A stretch of DNA of 64,000 bases, taken from positions 248,001 to 312,000 of the forward strand of contig NZ_JAHKQI010000002.1 of assembly GCF_018860975.1 (NCBI RefSeq). Direction: 5' to 3'. Under the pieces are notes generated by a model. It made no database searches and had not been told where the DNA came from. It saw only the letters and a program-made list of their open reading frames with translations. A program made the position numbers and the translations under genes. Numbering within the stretch: position 1 is the stretch's first letter; every line of letters begins with the position of its first letter. Source of the stretch: Lentibacter algarum. GTDB taxonomy: Bacteria; Pseudomonadota; Alphaproteobacteria; Rhodobacterales; Rhodobacteraceae. This document shows positions 24,716-33,834 of this stretch, piece by piece.

Positions 24716-26050
24716 ATGACAGATAAGAACAAAGTCGTTTGGTCGGAAGGGCTGTTTTTGCGCACCCAGCATTTTCAGCAACAAGACCGCTATACAGACT
24801 GGATGCTGCGGCAAACGCTTGCGGCGCAGCCTCAGGCGAGCTTCGGGTTTCTGGGCCTTCTGCTTGATCCGGTGGCGTTAGACACCGGGCAGATCGCGGT
24901 TGAACATGCACAGGGGTTTATGCCTGACGGGACGTTCATTAGCGTGCCGGACGGGGCCGATGACGTGACGCCTGTTTCTGTTAAAGCCAAGACCAAAGCG
25001 GGGCTTGTTCATCTTGCTGTTCCTTCGGAAGCCGCGGGTGCGGCGCTGATTGATCCGGCCCATGAAGCGCCTTCAGGCACCCGCTATCGCGGGGCCGTGA
25101 TTGAAACCCGCGACATCATCCGCGGCGGTGCAGATGCCAACCAGATCGAGGTTGCGCGTTTGGCACCCAAGATATTGCTGCCGGGCGACGAAACCGCAGG
25201 ATACGTCACGCTGCCGATCGCACGGGTGGAGGGGCTGACTTCGGAAGGGGCAGTCTCGCTTGATCCGGGGTTTTTGGCTCCTGCGCTGCGGCTTGAAGCG
25301 GTTGAGTGGTATAGTCAGTTGCTCAAAGAACTGGTCAACGGCATGGACCGCATTGCTGACGCTCACGGGGCGATGGTGTTGGGCGGCTCGGGCGCGTCAA
25401 TGGAAAACCTGCTGATACTGGAGCTGGCCAACAGTGTTCGGCCGCGGCTGGCGCATCTGGCGGAGCAGAACAATTCTCATCCGGCTGACCTGTATCAGGA
25501 GCTTGCGGGCATTGCTGGCCGCATGGCAACTTACGGAGCTTCTGCGCGGCGGTTGGGCGATTTGCCCGCCTACACGCATGCTGATCCGCAACTGAGCTTT
25601 CAGGCGCTGGCCGACACGCTGCGTTCGTTGGTTCTGTCCCTGCGCCATGTTGAGCCCAAGTCGCGGTCGCTGCGGGTGTCACGCCATGCCGAAAACGTCT
25701 GGACCGTGCGCATCGACAACCCGGAGATCATCCAGAACAACCGCATCGTGCTGAGGATCGGTGGCGATATGTCAGAGAAAATGCTGCGCAAGTTCTTTGT
25801 TGATCAGGCCACGGTTGGTTCGGCTGATCAGTTTGACACTCTCTGGAAGTCGCGGCTCACGGGCATTCCGCTTAAGCCGCTCAACAGCCAACCACGCGAG
25901 ATACCCTATGACGGCGACCGGCTTTGCCTTGAGCTTGACCGGCAGTCAGAGCATTGGGCTGCGTTGCAAGATGCGCCCGGTTTTGTTGTTGGCGTCGCCG
26001 GTAAGTTTGAACGCGAACCCGAAGTCGACTGTTATGCAGTGAGCAGATGA
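24716..26050 (+). CDS. tssK: T6SS baseplate/membrane-complex connector TssK
   Basis: Trimeric receptor-binding-like protein linking the baseplate to the TssJLM complex. The 444-residue protein has the diagnostic start KVVWSEGLFLRTQHFQQQDR, then LASF-type strands, LEAVEWYSQLLKELVN, RPRLAHLAEQNNSHPADLYQ and the C-terminal VGVAGKFEREPEVDCYAV. ATG 24716 follows AAAGGA; the upstream in-frame ATG at 24578 lies inside tssJ and adds non-conserved residues. Confidence 0.95.
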   Translation: MTDKNKVVWSEGLFLRTQHFQQQDRYTDWMLRQTLAAQPQASFGFLGLLLDPVALDTGQIAVEHAQGFMPDGTFISVPDGADDVTPVSVKAKTKAGLVHLAVPSEAAGAALIDPAHEAPSGTRYRGAVIETRDIIRGGADANQIEVARLAPKILLPGDETAGYVTLPIARVEGLTSEGAVSLDPGFLAPALRLEAVEWYSQLLKELVNGMDRIADAHGAMVLGGSGASMENLLILELANSVRPRLAHLAEQNNSHPADLYQELAGIAGRMATYGASARRLGDLPAYTHADPQLSFQALADTLRSLVLSLRHVEPKSRSLRVSRHAENVWTVRIDNPEIIQNNRIVLRIGGDMSEKMLRKFFVDQATVGSADQFDTLWKSRLTGIPLKPLNSQPREIPYDGDRLCLELDRQSEHWAALQDAPGFVVGVAGKFEREPEVDCYAVSR

Positions 26051-26054
26051 GAAT

Positions 26055-27398
26055 ATGAGCAACGAAGACCCCTTTGGCTTAGAGAACGATGCGGCCCGCA
26101 CACGCGTAAGGCCGGTGCGCCGCAACTCGGCTTCGGCACAGCAGCAACCTGCTGCTGCTCCGGTGCGCGGTGCTCCGGTGCGTTCTACGCGCTCGAGTGA
26201 CAACCCGCTGGTCAATGCGTTTTCTACGCTGTTGGGGCTGGCGCCGGAGCTTGAGAGTGCCGCAGTGCCGGAAAACCCCGAAGTGCTTCGCACACGCCTT
26301 TTGGAAACACTAACGCAAGCGCGTGATAGCGCTGTTGCAGTCGGTGTGCCGCTGTCACGGGCCGATCAGGGCGCATGGTTTGTGGCCGCTTTGCTTGACG
26401 ATATCGCGCTGAACACACCTTGGGGCGGCAACAGTGGTTGGCCGCGTATGCCGCTTGTGGTGTCGATGTATGGCAACGTCGACGCGGGCGAGCGGTTTTT
26501 TGATCTTGCGGAAGATCTTGTCCGTTTCCCCGAACGTGATCCGCAGCTTATGGAGCTGGTGTTTCTGTGTTTGTCGCTTGGGTTTCGCGGCAAGTTCAGG
26601 CGCGACGGAGCGCAGGGCGAGGCGGCTATCGCACGCACTCGGGGCCAGATGAGCCGGTTGCTGCGTGACCGTGATGCTGCTGATGCTCCGCTGGCACCGC
26701 ACTGGAAAGGTGTTGAGGCCGACGACGAAGAGAAACGCTTTATCGTGCCCTTGTGGTCGATCATTCTGATGGCTCTGGCACTCACAACGGCGATTTATGT
26801 TGGCCTCGGAATCAAGCTGTCAAACCGGGGCGAGCAACTGTTCACCCTCGCTGGTGTTTTGCCGCCACCAACGCGGGCCGATATCTACCGGCCGATTATC
26901 GAAACCGAGGCCCAGCCGCAGCTGAGTGCTGACCCGCTGATGTTTGAGTTGTTGCCACTGTTTGGTGCTGCTGCACCGGAGGCCACAGCAAAAGCTCTGA
27001 CGGGCCGCGAGGATGTGTCGATTGCTGTGATCGTCGTTCAGGCCACGGCACCCGAGGTGTTTCGCTCGGCCAAAGCCGACCTCAACCCGGACTACACAAC
27101 CCTGATCGAGAGTATTGCAGCGGTGATTGTGCAGAACAGTGAGTTCATAGGGTCTGTCCGCGTGACGGGCCATACCGACAGCATACAGGTGCGCAAATCA
27201 AACCCCTTCCGCTCAAATCAGGGCTTGTCGGAAGGGCGCGCAAAAACCATTGCAGATATGCTGATTGCTGCCGGTGTTCCTGCGGAACTGGTGACATCCA
27301 ATGGCAAGGCCGCGACGGATCCGATCGGTGATAACGCCACGCGTGCGGGCCGTGCGCGCAACAGGCGTGTCGAAATTATCTTGCAGAAGAAGGTGTAG
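26055..27398 (+). CDS. tssL: T6SS inner-membrane protein TssL with C-terminal OmpA/peptidoglycan-binding domain
   Basis: DotU-family component of the trans-envelope complex, long form (447 residues). After a variable N-terminus, the DotU domain (about 70-225) includes QGAWFVAALLDDIALNTPWG, MYGNVDAGERFFDLAEDLVR and LMELVFLCLSLGFRGKFR. A single transmembrane helix (LWSIILMALALTTAIYVGLG, about 235-255) leads to a periplasmic OmpA-like domain (about 320-447: VRVTGHTDSI, LSEGRAKTIADMLIAAGVP, GRARNRRVEIIL) that should bind peptidoglycan. Immediately upstream of tssM, as usual. Confidence 0.95.
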   Translation: MSNEDPFGLENDAARTRVRPVRRNSASAQQQPAAAPVRGAPVRSTRSSDNPLVNAFSTLLGLAPELESAAVPENPEVLRTRLLETLTQARDSAVAVGVPLSRADQGAWFVAALLDDIALNTPWGGNSGWPRMPLVVSMYGNVDAGERFFDLAEDLVRFPERDPQLMELVFLCLSLGFRGKFRRDGAQGEAAIARTRGQMSRLLRDRDAADAPLAPHWKGVEADDEEKRFIVPLWSIILMALALTTAIYVGLGIKLSNRGEQLFTLAGVLPPPTRADIYRPIIETEAQPQLSADPLMFELLPLFGAAAPEATAKALTGREDVSIAVIVVQATAPEVFRSAKADLNPDYTTLIESIAAVIVQNSEFIGSVRVTGHTDSIQVRKSNPFRSNQGLSEGRAKTIADMLIAAGVPAELVTSNGKAATDPIGDNATRAGRARNRRVEIILQKKV

Positions 27399-27401
27399 GC
27401 C

Positions 27402-30400
27402 ATGGGTGTGCTCAAAAAAATCCTCGGCTTTTTGTTTTCACGGTTTCTGTGGACGCTGATCGGCATCACAATTTTATGCACGCTGATCTGGTTTTACGGC
27501 CCGCTTATCCGTGTTGGTGAGGCCGCGCCGCTGAGCGGAGAACTGACCCGCATTGTCGTGATCGGCGTTATTGTCATCCTTTGGCTGGTGTCGATGCTGC
27601 TCCGGCAGATGCGCGCCGCCCGAGCAAACCGCGCCTTTGTTGCCGAGTTGGCTGCGCCCACACCCGAGGCAGTTGCAGGGCCGGGAGAAGACAATCTTGC
27701 TGAGGTGCAGGCGAAGTTTCAGGGCATTCTTGACCAAATGAAACGCTCGAAGCTGGGCGGGCGCAAGTTTTTGCGCGATATGCCGTGGTATGTGATTATC
27801 GGCCCGCCGGGCACCGGTAAAACGACAGCGCTGCGTCAGTCCGGTTTGCATTTTCCGATCGATCTGAGTGATGATCTGAAAGGCATAGGCGGCACGCGCA
27901 ACTGCGACTGGTTCTTTACGGAAGACGCGGTGTTGATTGATACCGCCGGACGCTATGTGCAACAGCAAAGCGACCCAGACGTTGATGCCGCCGAGTGGAA
28001 GGGCTTTGTTGACTTGCTCGTAAAGCACCGTGGGCGGCGCGCCCTCAACGGTGTGATCCTGACACTATCGGTGCAGGAGCTTGCCGGCGATGATACCGCG
28101 ATCCGCGAGCATGGCCGCGAGATACGCAAGCGGCTGGCAGAACTGCGCGAGGAGACCGGCCTGAAGCTGCCTGTGTATCTGATGATCACCAAGTCTGATC
28201 TGGTTCCGGGGTTTGAGAGCTTCTTTGGAGAACTCAATGCCGAGGAGCGCGGGCAAGTTTGGGGTGCAACTCTGGGCACTGGTGATCGTGTTGACGGGCT
28301 GACTGTCGAGCGGGAAATGCGCGTTTTGCAAGAGGCGCTAGAGGAGCGGCTTGTCGCACGTATTGCTGACGATGTTCCGCTCGAAACCCGTGCCGAAATT
28401 TTTCGCTTTCCGAGCCAGCTTGAGCAGTTGACGGCCCCGCTCAAGACATTGATCGAAGCGATTTTTGGTGAAAGCAAGTATGAAGAAAGCCCGTGGATGC
28501 GCGGTGTTTACTTTACGTCGGCCACGCAGGAAGGCTCGCCTATCGACCGTATGGTTGCCGGCATCGCGGGCTCTCTCGGTCTTTCGGCACCGATCCAACA
28601 GCGCCGCGAATACGGCAACACGCGCAGCTTTTTTCTGCGCGGGATGCTCACGGATCTGATCTTTCCCGAGGCAGGACTTGGCCGGTTTGACCCGCGCGCA
28701 GAAGAACGCCGCCGCTGGATTTGGCGCGGCACTTTGGCAGGTGCGACGCTGGTCACGGTTGTTCTTGCGACTGTGTTTCTGTTTTCGTTCCTACGCTACA
28801 ACGGAGCGTTGACGGAGCAAGAACGCCAGTTAACCAACTTGTCAGCGCGCCTGGCCAATGTTGCCGCACGTCAGGCTCCGACTGATCCGCTAGACCTGAA
28901 CCTAGCGCTTGAAGCCGCCAACGAAACCGCAAATGCGCAAACCAGCGTTGCATCCGGAGCGCTGACAATGATCGGCCCGAGGGCAGACGCGGAACTGACG
29001 CAGGTTCATACGATTGCCTATGATCAGGCTCTTCGCAACATTCTTGAGCCACGTATGGTGGCGCTACTTGAAGCGACGATGTGGCGGCATTCGCGCGATC
29101 CGGAGTTCTTGTTGGGGGCGTTGAAGTCATACCAGATGCTGACAGGGCAAGCCCCGTATGATGCGGCATATTTGGGCCAATGGTGGCAATTGACCTTGCC
29201 CGAGTTCGCTCCGATTGATCCGTTTCCCACTGACGAAGCTGTCGACCACCAGCTTGCAGCCTTGGAGCGTATGGCCGGCGAAGAAGACAAGATCGAGCCT
29301 GATCCGGCATTGGTGTCGGTTGCGCTTGAGAGCATTTGCACCATACCGCTGGCGGTGCGAGCTTATCGCAGTTTGCGCTCGGACCCTGCCATCGTCGCAT
29401 TGAAAGACTGGGTTCCGGCGGAGAAAACCGGGCCGAACGGCTCTCGCGTACTGACGCGCTTGTCGGAGAAGACCCTGCGCGTTGGCCTGCCCGGAGCCTT
29501 TACTTATGACGGGTTTCACACCGCGGTTATGCCGCTTATCCCCGAGATAGCCGCGCAAGCAACGCTTGATCGCGCAGTGTTCGCCGGAGGTTGCTCGGAA
29601 AGCGCGGATGCATCGGCGGATACTTTGGAAGCAGATATTCTCAAGCTTTACTATGATGATTTCATCTCGCAATGGGACGGTTTTCTGCGGGACGTAAAAC
29701 TGACGCCGATTGATGATCTGGTGCAGGCGCGCCAAAACCTTAAAGATCTGGCCTCGGCTGACTCAGCCTTAAAACGCTTGCTGGAATCGGTGGTTTACGA
29801 AACGCACTTGGCGCGGGTGATCGAAGAGAGCGAAGGCAATGCCGCGGCAAAGGACGGAGCACTTAGGGCTGCAAGCAAGCTCGGCAAACTGGGTAAGCTG
29901 ATCAAGACGGGGCGCAAGATTGCCAAAACGAGCGGCTCTACGGCGGCACCCGCTTTGCCGCCGGGCACGCCGGTGTCAGACCACTTTGCACCGATCCGTG
30001 CCACTGTTGAAGAAGTCGACGGACAGCCGCCGTTATTGGGCGATGCTGTTGCCGCGCTCACGGCCTTGTCTAACGAGTTGCAAACTGTCGCAGCGAGCCC
30101 TGATCCGCGGGCGGCCCTGCTGGCGCGGGGCGGGCTGCCGCAACTCACCGGTGCTATCGCCAACGAAGCCGCGATCTTGCCAGACCCCATCGACAGCTGG
30201 ATCGCCGGCATTGCTGGCGATACGATCGCCGTGACGCGCGAGGCCGTTGTTGCGCAGCTCAATGCCCGCTGGCGCGCCGATGTGCTGCCGTTTTGCACGT
30301 CTGCGACGTCGGGCCGCTACCCTTTTGATCAGTCAAGCTCGATTGATGTGAACACGATGGATTTTGCCCGCATTTTTGGCAGCGGTGGATTGATCGACAA

Positions 30401-30941
30401 GTTCACCAACGAACACCTGCAACCCTACATCGACAACTCGGTTCGGCCTTGGAAGTGGCGGGCGGACTTCGGGCTCGACGCGGCGTTGCTCAAACCGTTT
30501 GAAAACGCCCGTTCGATGCGGGATGCGCTGTTCCCCGGCGGCGCAGGCCCTGTGCTGGCGTTTTCGCTTGAGCCAAAAGACCTCTCGGCCAATGCCAGCC
30601 GCGTGACGCTGAATGTTGATGGCCAGACGCTGAGTTACTTCAACGCCGCCGCACGCCCTGCGCCTATGACGTGGCCGGGGCCGGACGGCACAAACATGAT
30701 CACGCTCAGCTTTGCGCCAGTAAACGGAACCTCGGAACTGGTGACATCGGAAACCGGAAGTTGGGCGATCTTGCGCCTCATACGAAAGGGCAAACTGTCA
30801 GCGACCGCGCTGCCGGAAGCGTTTGATCTGCGCCTTTCGGCTGGCGGATATTCGGCAAGCTATAGCCTGCGCGCCAACTCGGTTGAGAACCCATTTGACC
30901 TCAAGATGTTCTCCGGATTTTCGTGTCCGCGCGGTTTTTGA
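27402..30941 (+). CDS. tssM: T6SS inner-membrane protein TssM (IcmF/VasK)
   Basis: Trans-envelope channel core, 1179 residues (family usual 1100-1300). Two N-terminal transmembrane helices (about 8-30 and 45-65) flank a short loop. The cytoplasmic domain has an intact Walker A GPPGTGKTT (about 136-144) and a DTAGRYVQQ switch-like motif. A third helix (LAGATLVTVVLATVFLFSFL, about 447-466) precedes the large periplasmic part with IcmF-related and C-terminal domains (ATSGRYPFDQSSS; VRPWKWRAD; MTWPGPDGTNMITLSF; SWAILRLI). It starts 4 bases after the tssL stop. Confidence 0.96.
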   Translation: MGVLKKILGFLFSRFLWTLIGITILCTLIWFYGPLIRVGEAAPLSGELTRIVVIGVIVILWLVSMLLRQMRAARANRAFVAELAAPTPEAVAGPGEDNLAEVQAKFQGILDQMKRSKLGGRKFLRDMPWYVIIGPPGTGKTTALRQSGLHFPIDLSDDLKGIGGTRNCDWFFTEDAVLIDTAGRYVQQQSDPDVDAAEWKGFVDLLVKHRGRRALNGVILTLSVQELAGDDTAIREHGREIRKRLAELREETGLKLPVYLMITKSDLVPGFESFFGELNAEERGQVWGATLGTGDRVDGLTVEREMRVLQEALEERLVARIADDVPLETRAEIFRFPSQLEQLTAPLKTLIEAIFGESKYEESPWMRGVYFTSATQEGSPIDRMVAGIAGSLGLSAPIQQRREYGNTRSFFLRGMLTDLIFPEAGLGRFDPRAEERRRWIWRGTLAGATLVTVVLATVFLFSFLRYNGALTEQERQLTNLSARLANVAARQAPTDPLDLNLALEAANETANAQTSVASGALTMIGPRADAELTQVHTIAYDQALRNILEPRMVALLEATMWRHSRDPEFLLGALKSYQMLTGQAPYDAAYLGQWWQLTLPEFAPIDPFPTDEAVDHQLAALERMAGEEDKIEPDPALVSVALESICTIPLAVRAYRSLRSDPAIVALKDWVPAEKTGPNGSRVLTRLSEKTLRVGLPGAFTYDGFHTAVMPLIPEIAAQATLDRAVFAGGCSESADASADTLEADILKLYYDDFISQWDGFLRDVKLTPIDDLVQARQNLKDLASADSALKRLLESVVYETHLARVIEESEGNAAAKDGALRAASKLGKLGKLIKTGRKIAKTSGSTAAPALPPGTPVSDHFAPIRATVEEVDGQPPLLGDAVAALTALSNELQTVAASPDPRAALLARGGLPQLTGAIANEAAILPDPIDSWIAGIAGDTIAVTREAVVAQLNARWRADVLPFCTSATSGRYPFDQSSSIDVNTMDFARIFGSGGLIDKFTNEHLQPYIDNSVRPWKWRADFGLDAALLKPFENARSMRDALFPGGAGPVLAFSLEPKDLSANASRVTLNVDGQTLSYFNAAARPAPMTWPGPDGTNMITLSFAPVNGTSELVTSETGSWAILRLIRKGKLSATALPEAFDLRLSAGGYSASYSLRANSVENPFDLKMFSGFSCPRGF

Positions 30942-30948
30942 GAAACTG

Positions 30949-31446
30949 ATGGGCACGGGGTTCTTTGGCAAAATGCCATCAGCAGGAGACTTTGTGGCGC
31001 GTGGCTTGCCGGCGGGTTTGCGCGCCCCGCTTGACCACTGGCTGACCAGTGAGATCATGCCGATTGTGCGCAACGCGAAAGTCTGGCCCGAGGGCGGGGT
31101 GCGGGCGGTGGCTGTGTTAAACGAGGCCTCGTGGCTTTTGGTGATTGAACCCAGCGAAGACGCGGTTGGCCGGATTTATCCGCTAGTGGCATGCAGCCCG
31201 CTTTGCGGTGCGGCACAGGCGGAGGCCGATGTATGGGCCGATGCCGCGTGGGCTGCGCTGTTGCAGGCCACCGACGCGCAAGCTGGTGCCGACGCGCTTG
31301 CTGACCTGCTGGCGCCAGTCAAAGCGCCGCGAGAAAGCGCACCGGAACTTCAGCCGGATGTCATGTGGTGGGGTCGTGCCACGCCAGAACGCGTCGAGCT
31401 TATGCTGCCGAAACTGGCGCGGTTGGCTCGAGCTAGTTCTGATTGA
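30949..31446 (+). CDS. tagF: T6SS-associated protein TagF
   Basis: Small cytoplasmic regulator (ImpM family) of 165 residues. It starts GTGFFGKMPSAGDFVARGLP and contains FDHW-like APLDHWL, ASWLLVIEPSEDAVGRIYPL and a C-terminal DVMWWGRATPERVELML, all family features. In Pseudomonas TagF represses firing independently of phosphorylation by acting with Fha1. The ATG at 30949 was chosen because the family begins exactly here. Its last 14 bases overlap the 3' end of vgrG on the other strand. Confidence 0.92.
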   Translation: MGTGFFGKMPSAGDFVARGLPAGLRAPLDHWLTSEIMPIVRNAKVWPEGGVRAVAVLNEASWLLVIEPSEDAVGRIYPLVACSPLCGAAQAEADVWADAAWAALLQATDAQAGADALADLLAPVKAPRESAPELQPDVMWWGRATPERVELMLPKLARLARASSD

Positions 31447-33739
31447 TTTTGCTGCCCTTCATGGTGATGTCGCCGCTGGCCGTGATGTTGATTTTGCCTG
31501 ATCCCTTGATGGTCAGGTCTTTGCCCTCCAACACGATCGTGCCGTCTTTCTTCATCTGAAATTTGGCGTCACCACACGTAAAGGTAATGCTGTCGGCGGC
31601 TTTGACAACCAGGTCGGTTCCGACTTCGACGGTTTTGCTCTCGGCGACTGTCGTTGACATGTTCGCGCCGATTGCCAAGCCGCTGTCAGCCCCGACTTGC
31701 AGGCTATGGTTCGCCGCGACTTCAATGCCTTGATCGGCTCCGATTTTGACGGACTGCCCTGCGCCGATCTCCCAGCTGTCTGTCGCGCCGATTTCATGTG
31801 ACTGGGTGGCGCCGACCGTCATTTGCCGTGTTGCGCCGATGGTGTTGGTCTGGGGGCCGCCGACAGAGCGTGTTTCGGCAGCGCCAACAGAATCAATACG
31901 CGCAACGCCAACAGTGATCGTCTGAACTGCCCCGACAGTTTGTGTGTGATTGACGCCGATGGTCTCGGTCGAGTTCGAACCAATGCCGATGGTTTCATCT
32001 GCGCCGACCGTCAGGCTGCGGTTGACGCCGACTGTTTCGGTGTCGTTGCTGCCGATGCTTACAGTTCTGTCGACACCAACCGAAGTGGTTTTGTTGCTGC
32101 CAACCGTCTCGTCACGGTTGACGCCGACATCCTGTGTCGCGTTGTTGACAACCGTCTCGGCGAAGTCGTTTCCGATGTGGCGGCTCTCGTTGTTTTTGAC
32201 CAGCTCGTTGTGGTCTTTCTCGGCCTGAAAGTAGACTTCTTCAGAGCCTTTCAAGTCTTCAAAGCGTAGCTCGTTGAAGCCGCCACCGCCGAGCGAGCTT
32301 TCGGATTTCCAGCCCGACTGCGTGGCATTGGCAGGCAAGTCATAGGGGGGCATTTGTTCAGCGTTATAAACGCGACCGGTGATGATCGGGCGGTCGGGGT
32401 CGCCATCAAGAAAGTCGACAATCACCTCGTGCCCGATGCGCGGAATCTGGATGAAACCATATCCGGCACCCGCCCATGCGGCGCTCACGCGGATCCAGCA
32501 TGTTGTGTCGCCTTGGCCTTCTTCGGCGCGGTCCCAGAAAAAGTGAACCTTCACGCGGGCGTATTCGTCGGTATAGATTTCTTCGCCGCCGGGCCCGACA
32601 ACACGCGCTGTCTGCGGCCCTTTCATGACAGGCTTTGGCGTTGTGCGGGGGGGGCGAAACTTGCCCGCATTTGGCACCAGCCGATACTTTGCCATAAACC
32701 CTTCAGGCTGGTCGCGGCCTACACCGGCGCCATACTGACCATCCCAGATATCATACTCGGCGGAGAGGATGAGGTAGCTTTGGTTCTCTGCATCTCGGGG
32801 GTAATCCCACAGCTCAAACAGGTTGCCCGAGCGCGGAATGCTGGCGGTGGAGTGAGCATAGAGCAGGTTGCTGAGGGCCTGATCTTCGGTGCGCCGAACG
32901 CCAGCAACAGCGTCACCGCTGGATACATCCATGTAATGCCCCGGGTAGCTGTAGCGTTCCATCGCATCGTTTTCGTGGTCTTTGGACTGCTTGGACTTTG
33001 CGATCAGATCGGATGAGGGAGACTCAAAATTGTAGTCGGTGAGTGTGTGTTCGCCGGAAACAATGCTATCGGTTCTGGTGAGTCTGGTGATCACGCCGCT
33101 GCCATCGGTGCTGGACAGGACGTTTGGCTCAAACCGGATTTCAGCCAGATCAGGCGGGGTTTCCAGGCTTTCTGAGTCGTCGCTGATGACGAGCGTGTGT
33201 TTATCTTCTTCAAACTGGAAATAATAGAATGCGCCTTCGTGTTCCAAGAGCCGTTGGATGAAATCAAGATCGGATTCGCCGAATTGAACGCAGTAGTCAC
33301 GCGGTTCAGTCGCGCTACCGGACAGCTCAAGCCGGAAGTCGTCAATGCCATGTTCGGACAAGAGTGAAGTCACGATCTCTTCTACGGATTGATCCTGAAA
33401 TATCCTGTTGTCGGTGGTCTTTGAGAGCAGCCAGAACTTGGGCCGTAGCGTCAGGCGATAGACGAACATGTCTGCGTCGTCATTCCCCTCAAAGCGGAAC
33501 TGATCAACCATGCCGTGAAAATAGCGGGCATCGTCAGGGGCATCAGGATTGGAGGTTACTGCGACAGTAACCATCTGGCCTAGCAAGTCGGTTCCCGCGA
33601 TGTTGGGGTCATAGCTGTGCGCCAGAACGGTGAAGTCAAAACACTGGCTGATGTGGTCGGCGCCCGACAGGCTGGAAAAGAGCAATGTGTCTTCTTCAGC
33701 AAGCGGTGTTGTTAAAATGGCGATGCGGTCTAATGGCAT
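31433..33739 (-). CDS. tssI: T6SS spike protein VgrG
   Basis: Trimeric spike of 768 residues. Residues 1-360 are gp27-like (DHISQCFDFTVLAHSYDPNI; DLLGQMVTVAV; YCVQFGESDLDFIQRLLEHE, then GAFYYF). The gp5 OB-fold region follows (about 375-455: EEIYTDEYARVKVHFFWDR; WAGAGYGFIQIPRIGHEVIV; DFLDGDPDRPIITGRVYN). From about 500 to 720 comes a run of short units (VGVNRSLT, VGADETIG, IGSNSTET, IGVNHTQT) with 8-residue spacing, a beta-helix spike. It ends in a beta-prism (KKDGTIVLEGKDLTIKGSGK) with no extra toxin domain, so it is structural. Last gene of the convergent operon. Confidence 0.96.
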   Translation of the reverse strand: MPLDRIAILTTPLAEEDTLLFSSLSGADHISQCFDFTVLAHSYDPNIAGTDLLGQMVTVAVTSNPDAPDDARYFHGMVDQFRFEGNDDADMFVYRLTLRPKFWLLSKTTDNRIFQDQSVEEIVTSLLSEHGIDDFRLELSGSATEPRDYCVQFGESDLDFIQRLLEHEGAFYYFQFEEDKHTLVISDDSESLETPPDLAEIRFEPNVLSSTDGSGVITRLTRTDSIVSGEHTLTDYNFESPSSDLIAKSKQSKDHENDAMERYSYPGHYMDVSSGDAVAGVRRTEDQALSNLLYAHSTASIPRSGNLFELWDYPRDAENQSYLILSAEYDIWDGQYGAGVGRDQPEGFMAKYRLVPNAGKFRPPRTTPKPVMKGPQTARVVGPGGEEIYTDEYARVKVHFFWDRAEEGQGDTTCWIRVSAAWAGAGYGFIQIPRIGHEVIVDFLDGDPDRPIITGRVYNAEQMPPYDLPANATQSGWKSESSLGGGGFNELRFEDLKGSEEVYFQAEKDHNELVKNNESRHIGNDFAETVVNNATQDVGVNRDETVGSNKTTSVGVDRTVSIGSNDTETVGVNRSLTVGADETIGIGSNSTETIGVNHTQTVGAVQTITVGVARIDSVGAAETRSVGGPQTNTIGATRQMTVGATQSHEIGATDSWEIGAGQSVKIGADQGIEVAANHSLQVGADSGLAIGANMSTTVAESKTVEVGTDLVVKAADSITFTCGDAKFQMKKDGTIVLEGKDLTIKGSGKINITASGDITMKGSKINQN

Positions 33740-33834
33740 TGTTTGCTCCTCAGTTCAAAAAAACGAGTCGAAGAATACGCAAGTAATACCCGCTCACTAT
33801 ACATAGAAATCCAGCAAAAGGGGCGAAAAATCGG

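Noticed and set aside
31800-32160. DNA-level tandem repeat, possible CRISPR-like or satellite array
   Set aside because: The periodicity (about 24 bp) is explained by the 8-residue beta-helix repeat of VgrG in the coding frame; there are no unique spacers between constant repeats.
15388-33739. Prophage or phage-tail-like bacteriocin
   Set aside because: Phage-like gp25, gp27/gp5 and Hcp proteins are present, but TssJ, TssK, TssL, TssM, ClpV, FHA and TagF identify a T6SS; no capsid, terminase, lysis or tape-measure gene exists.
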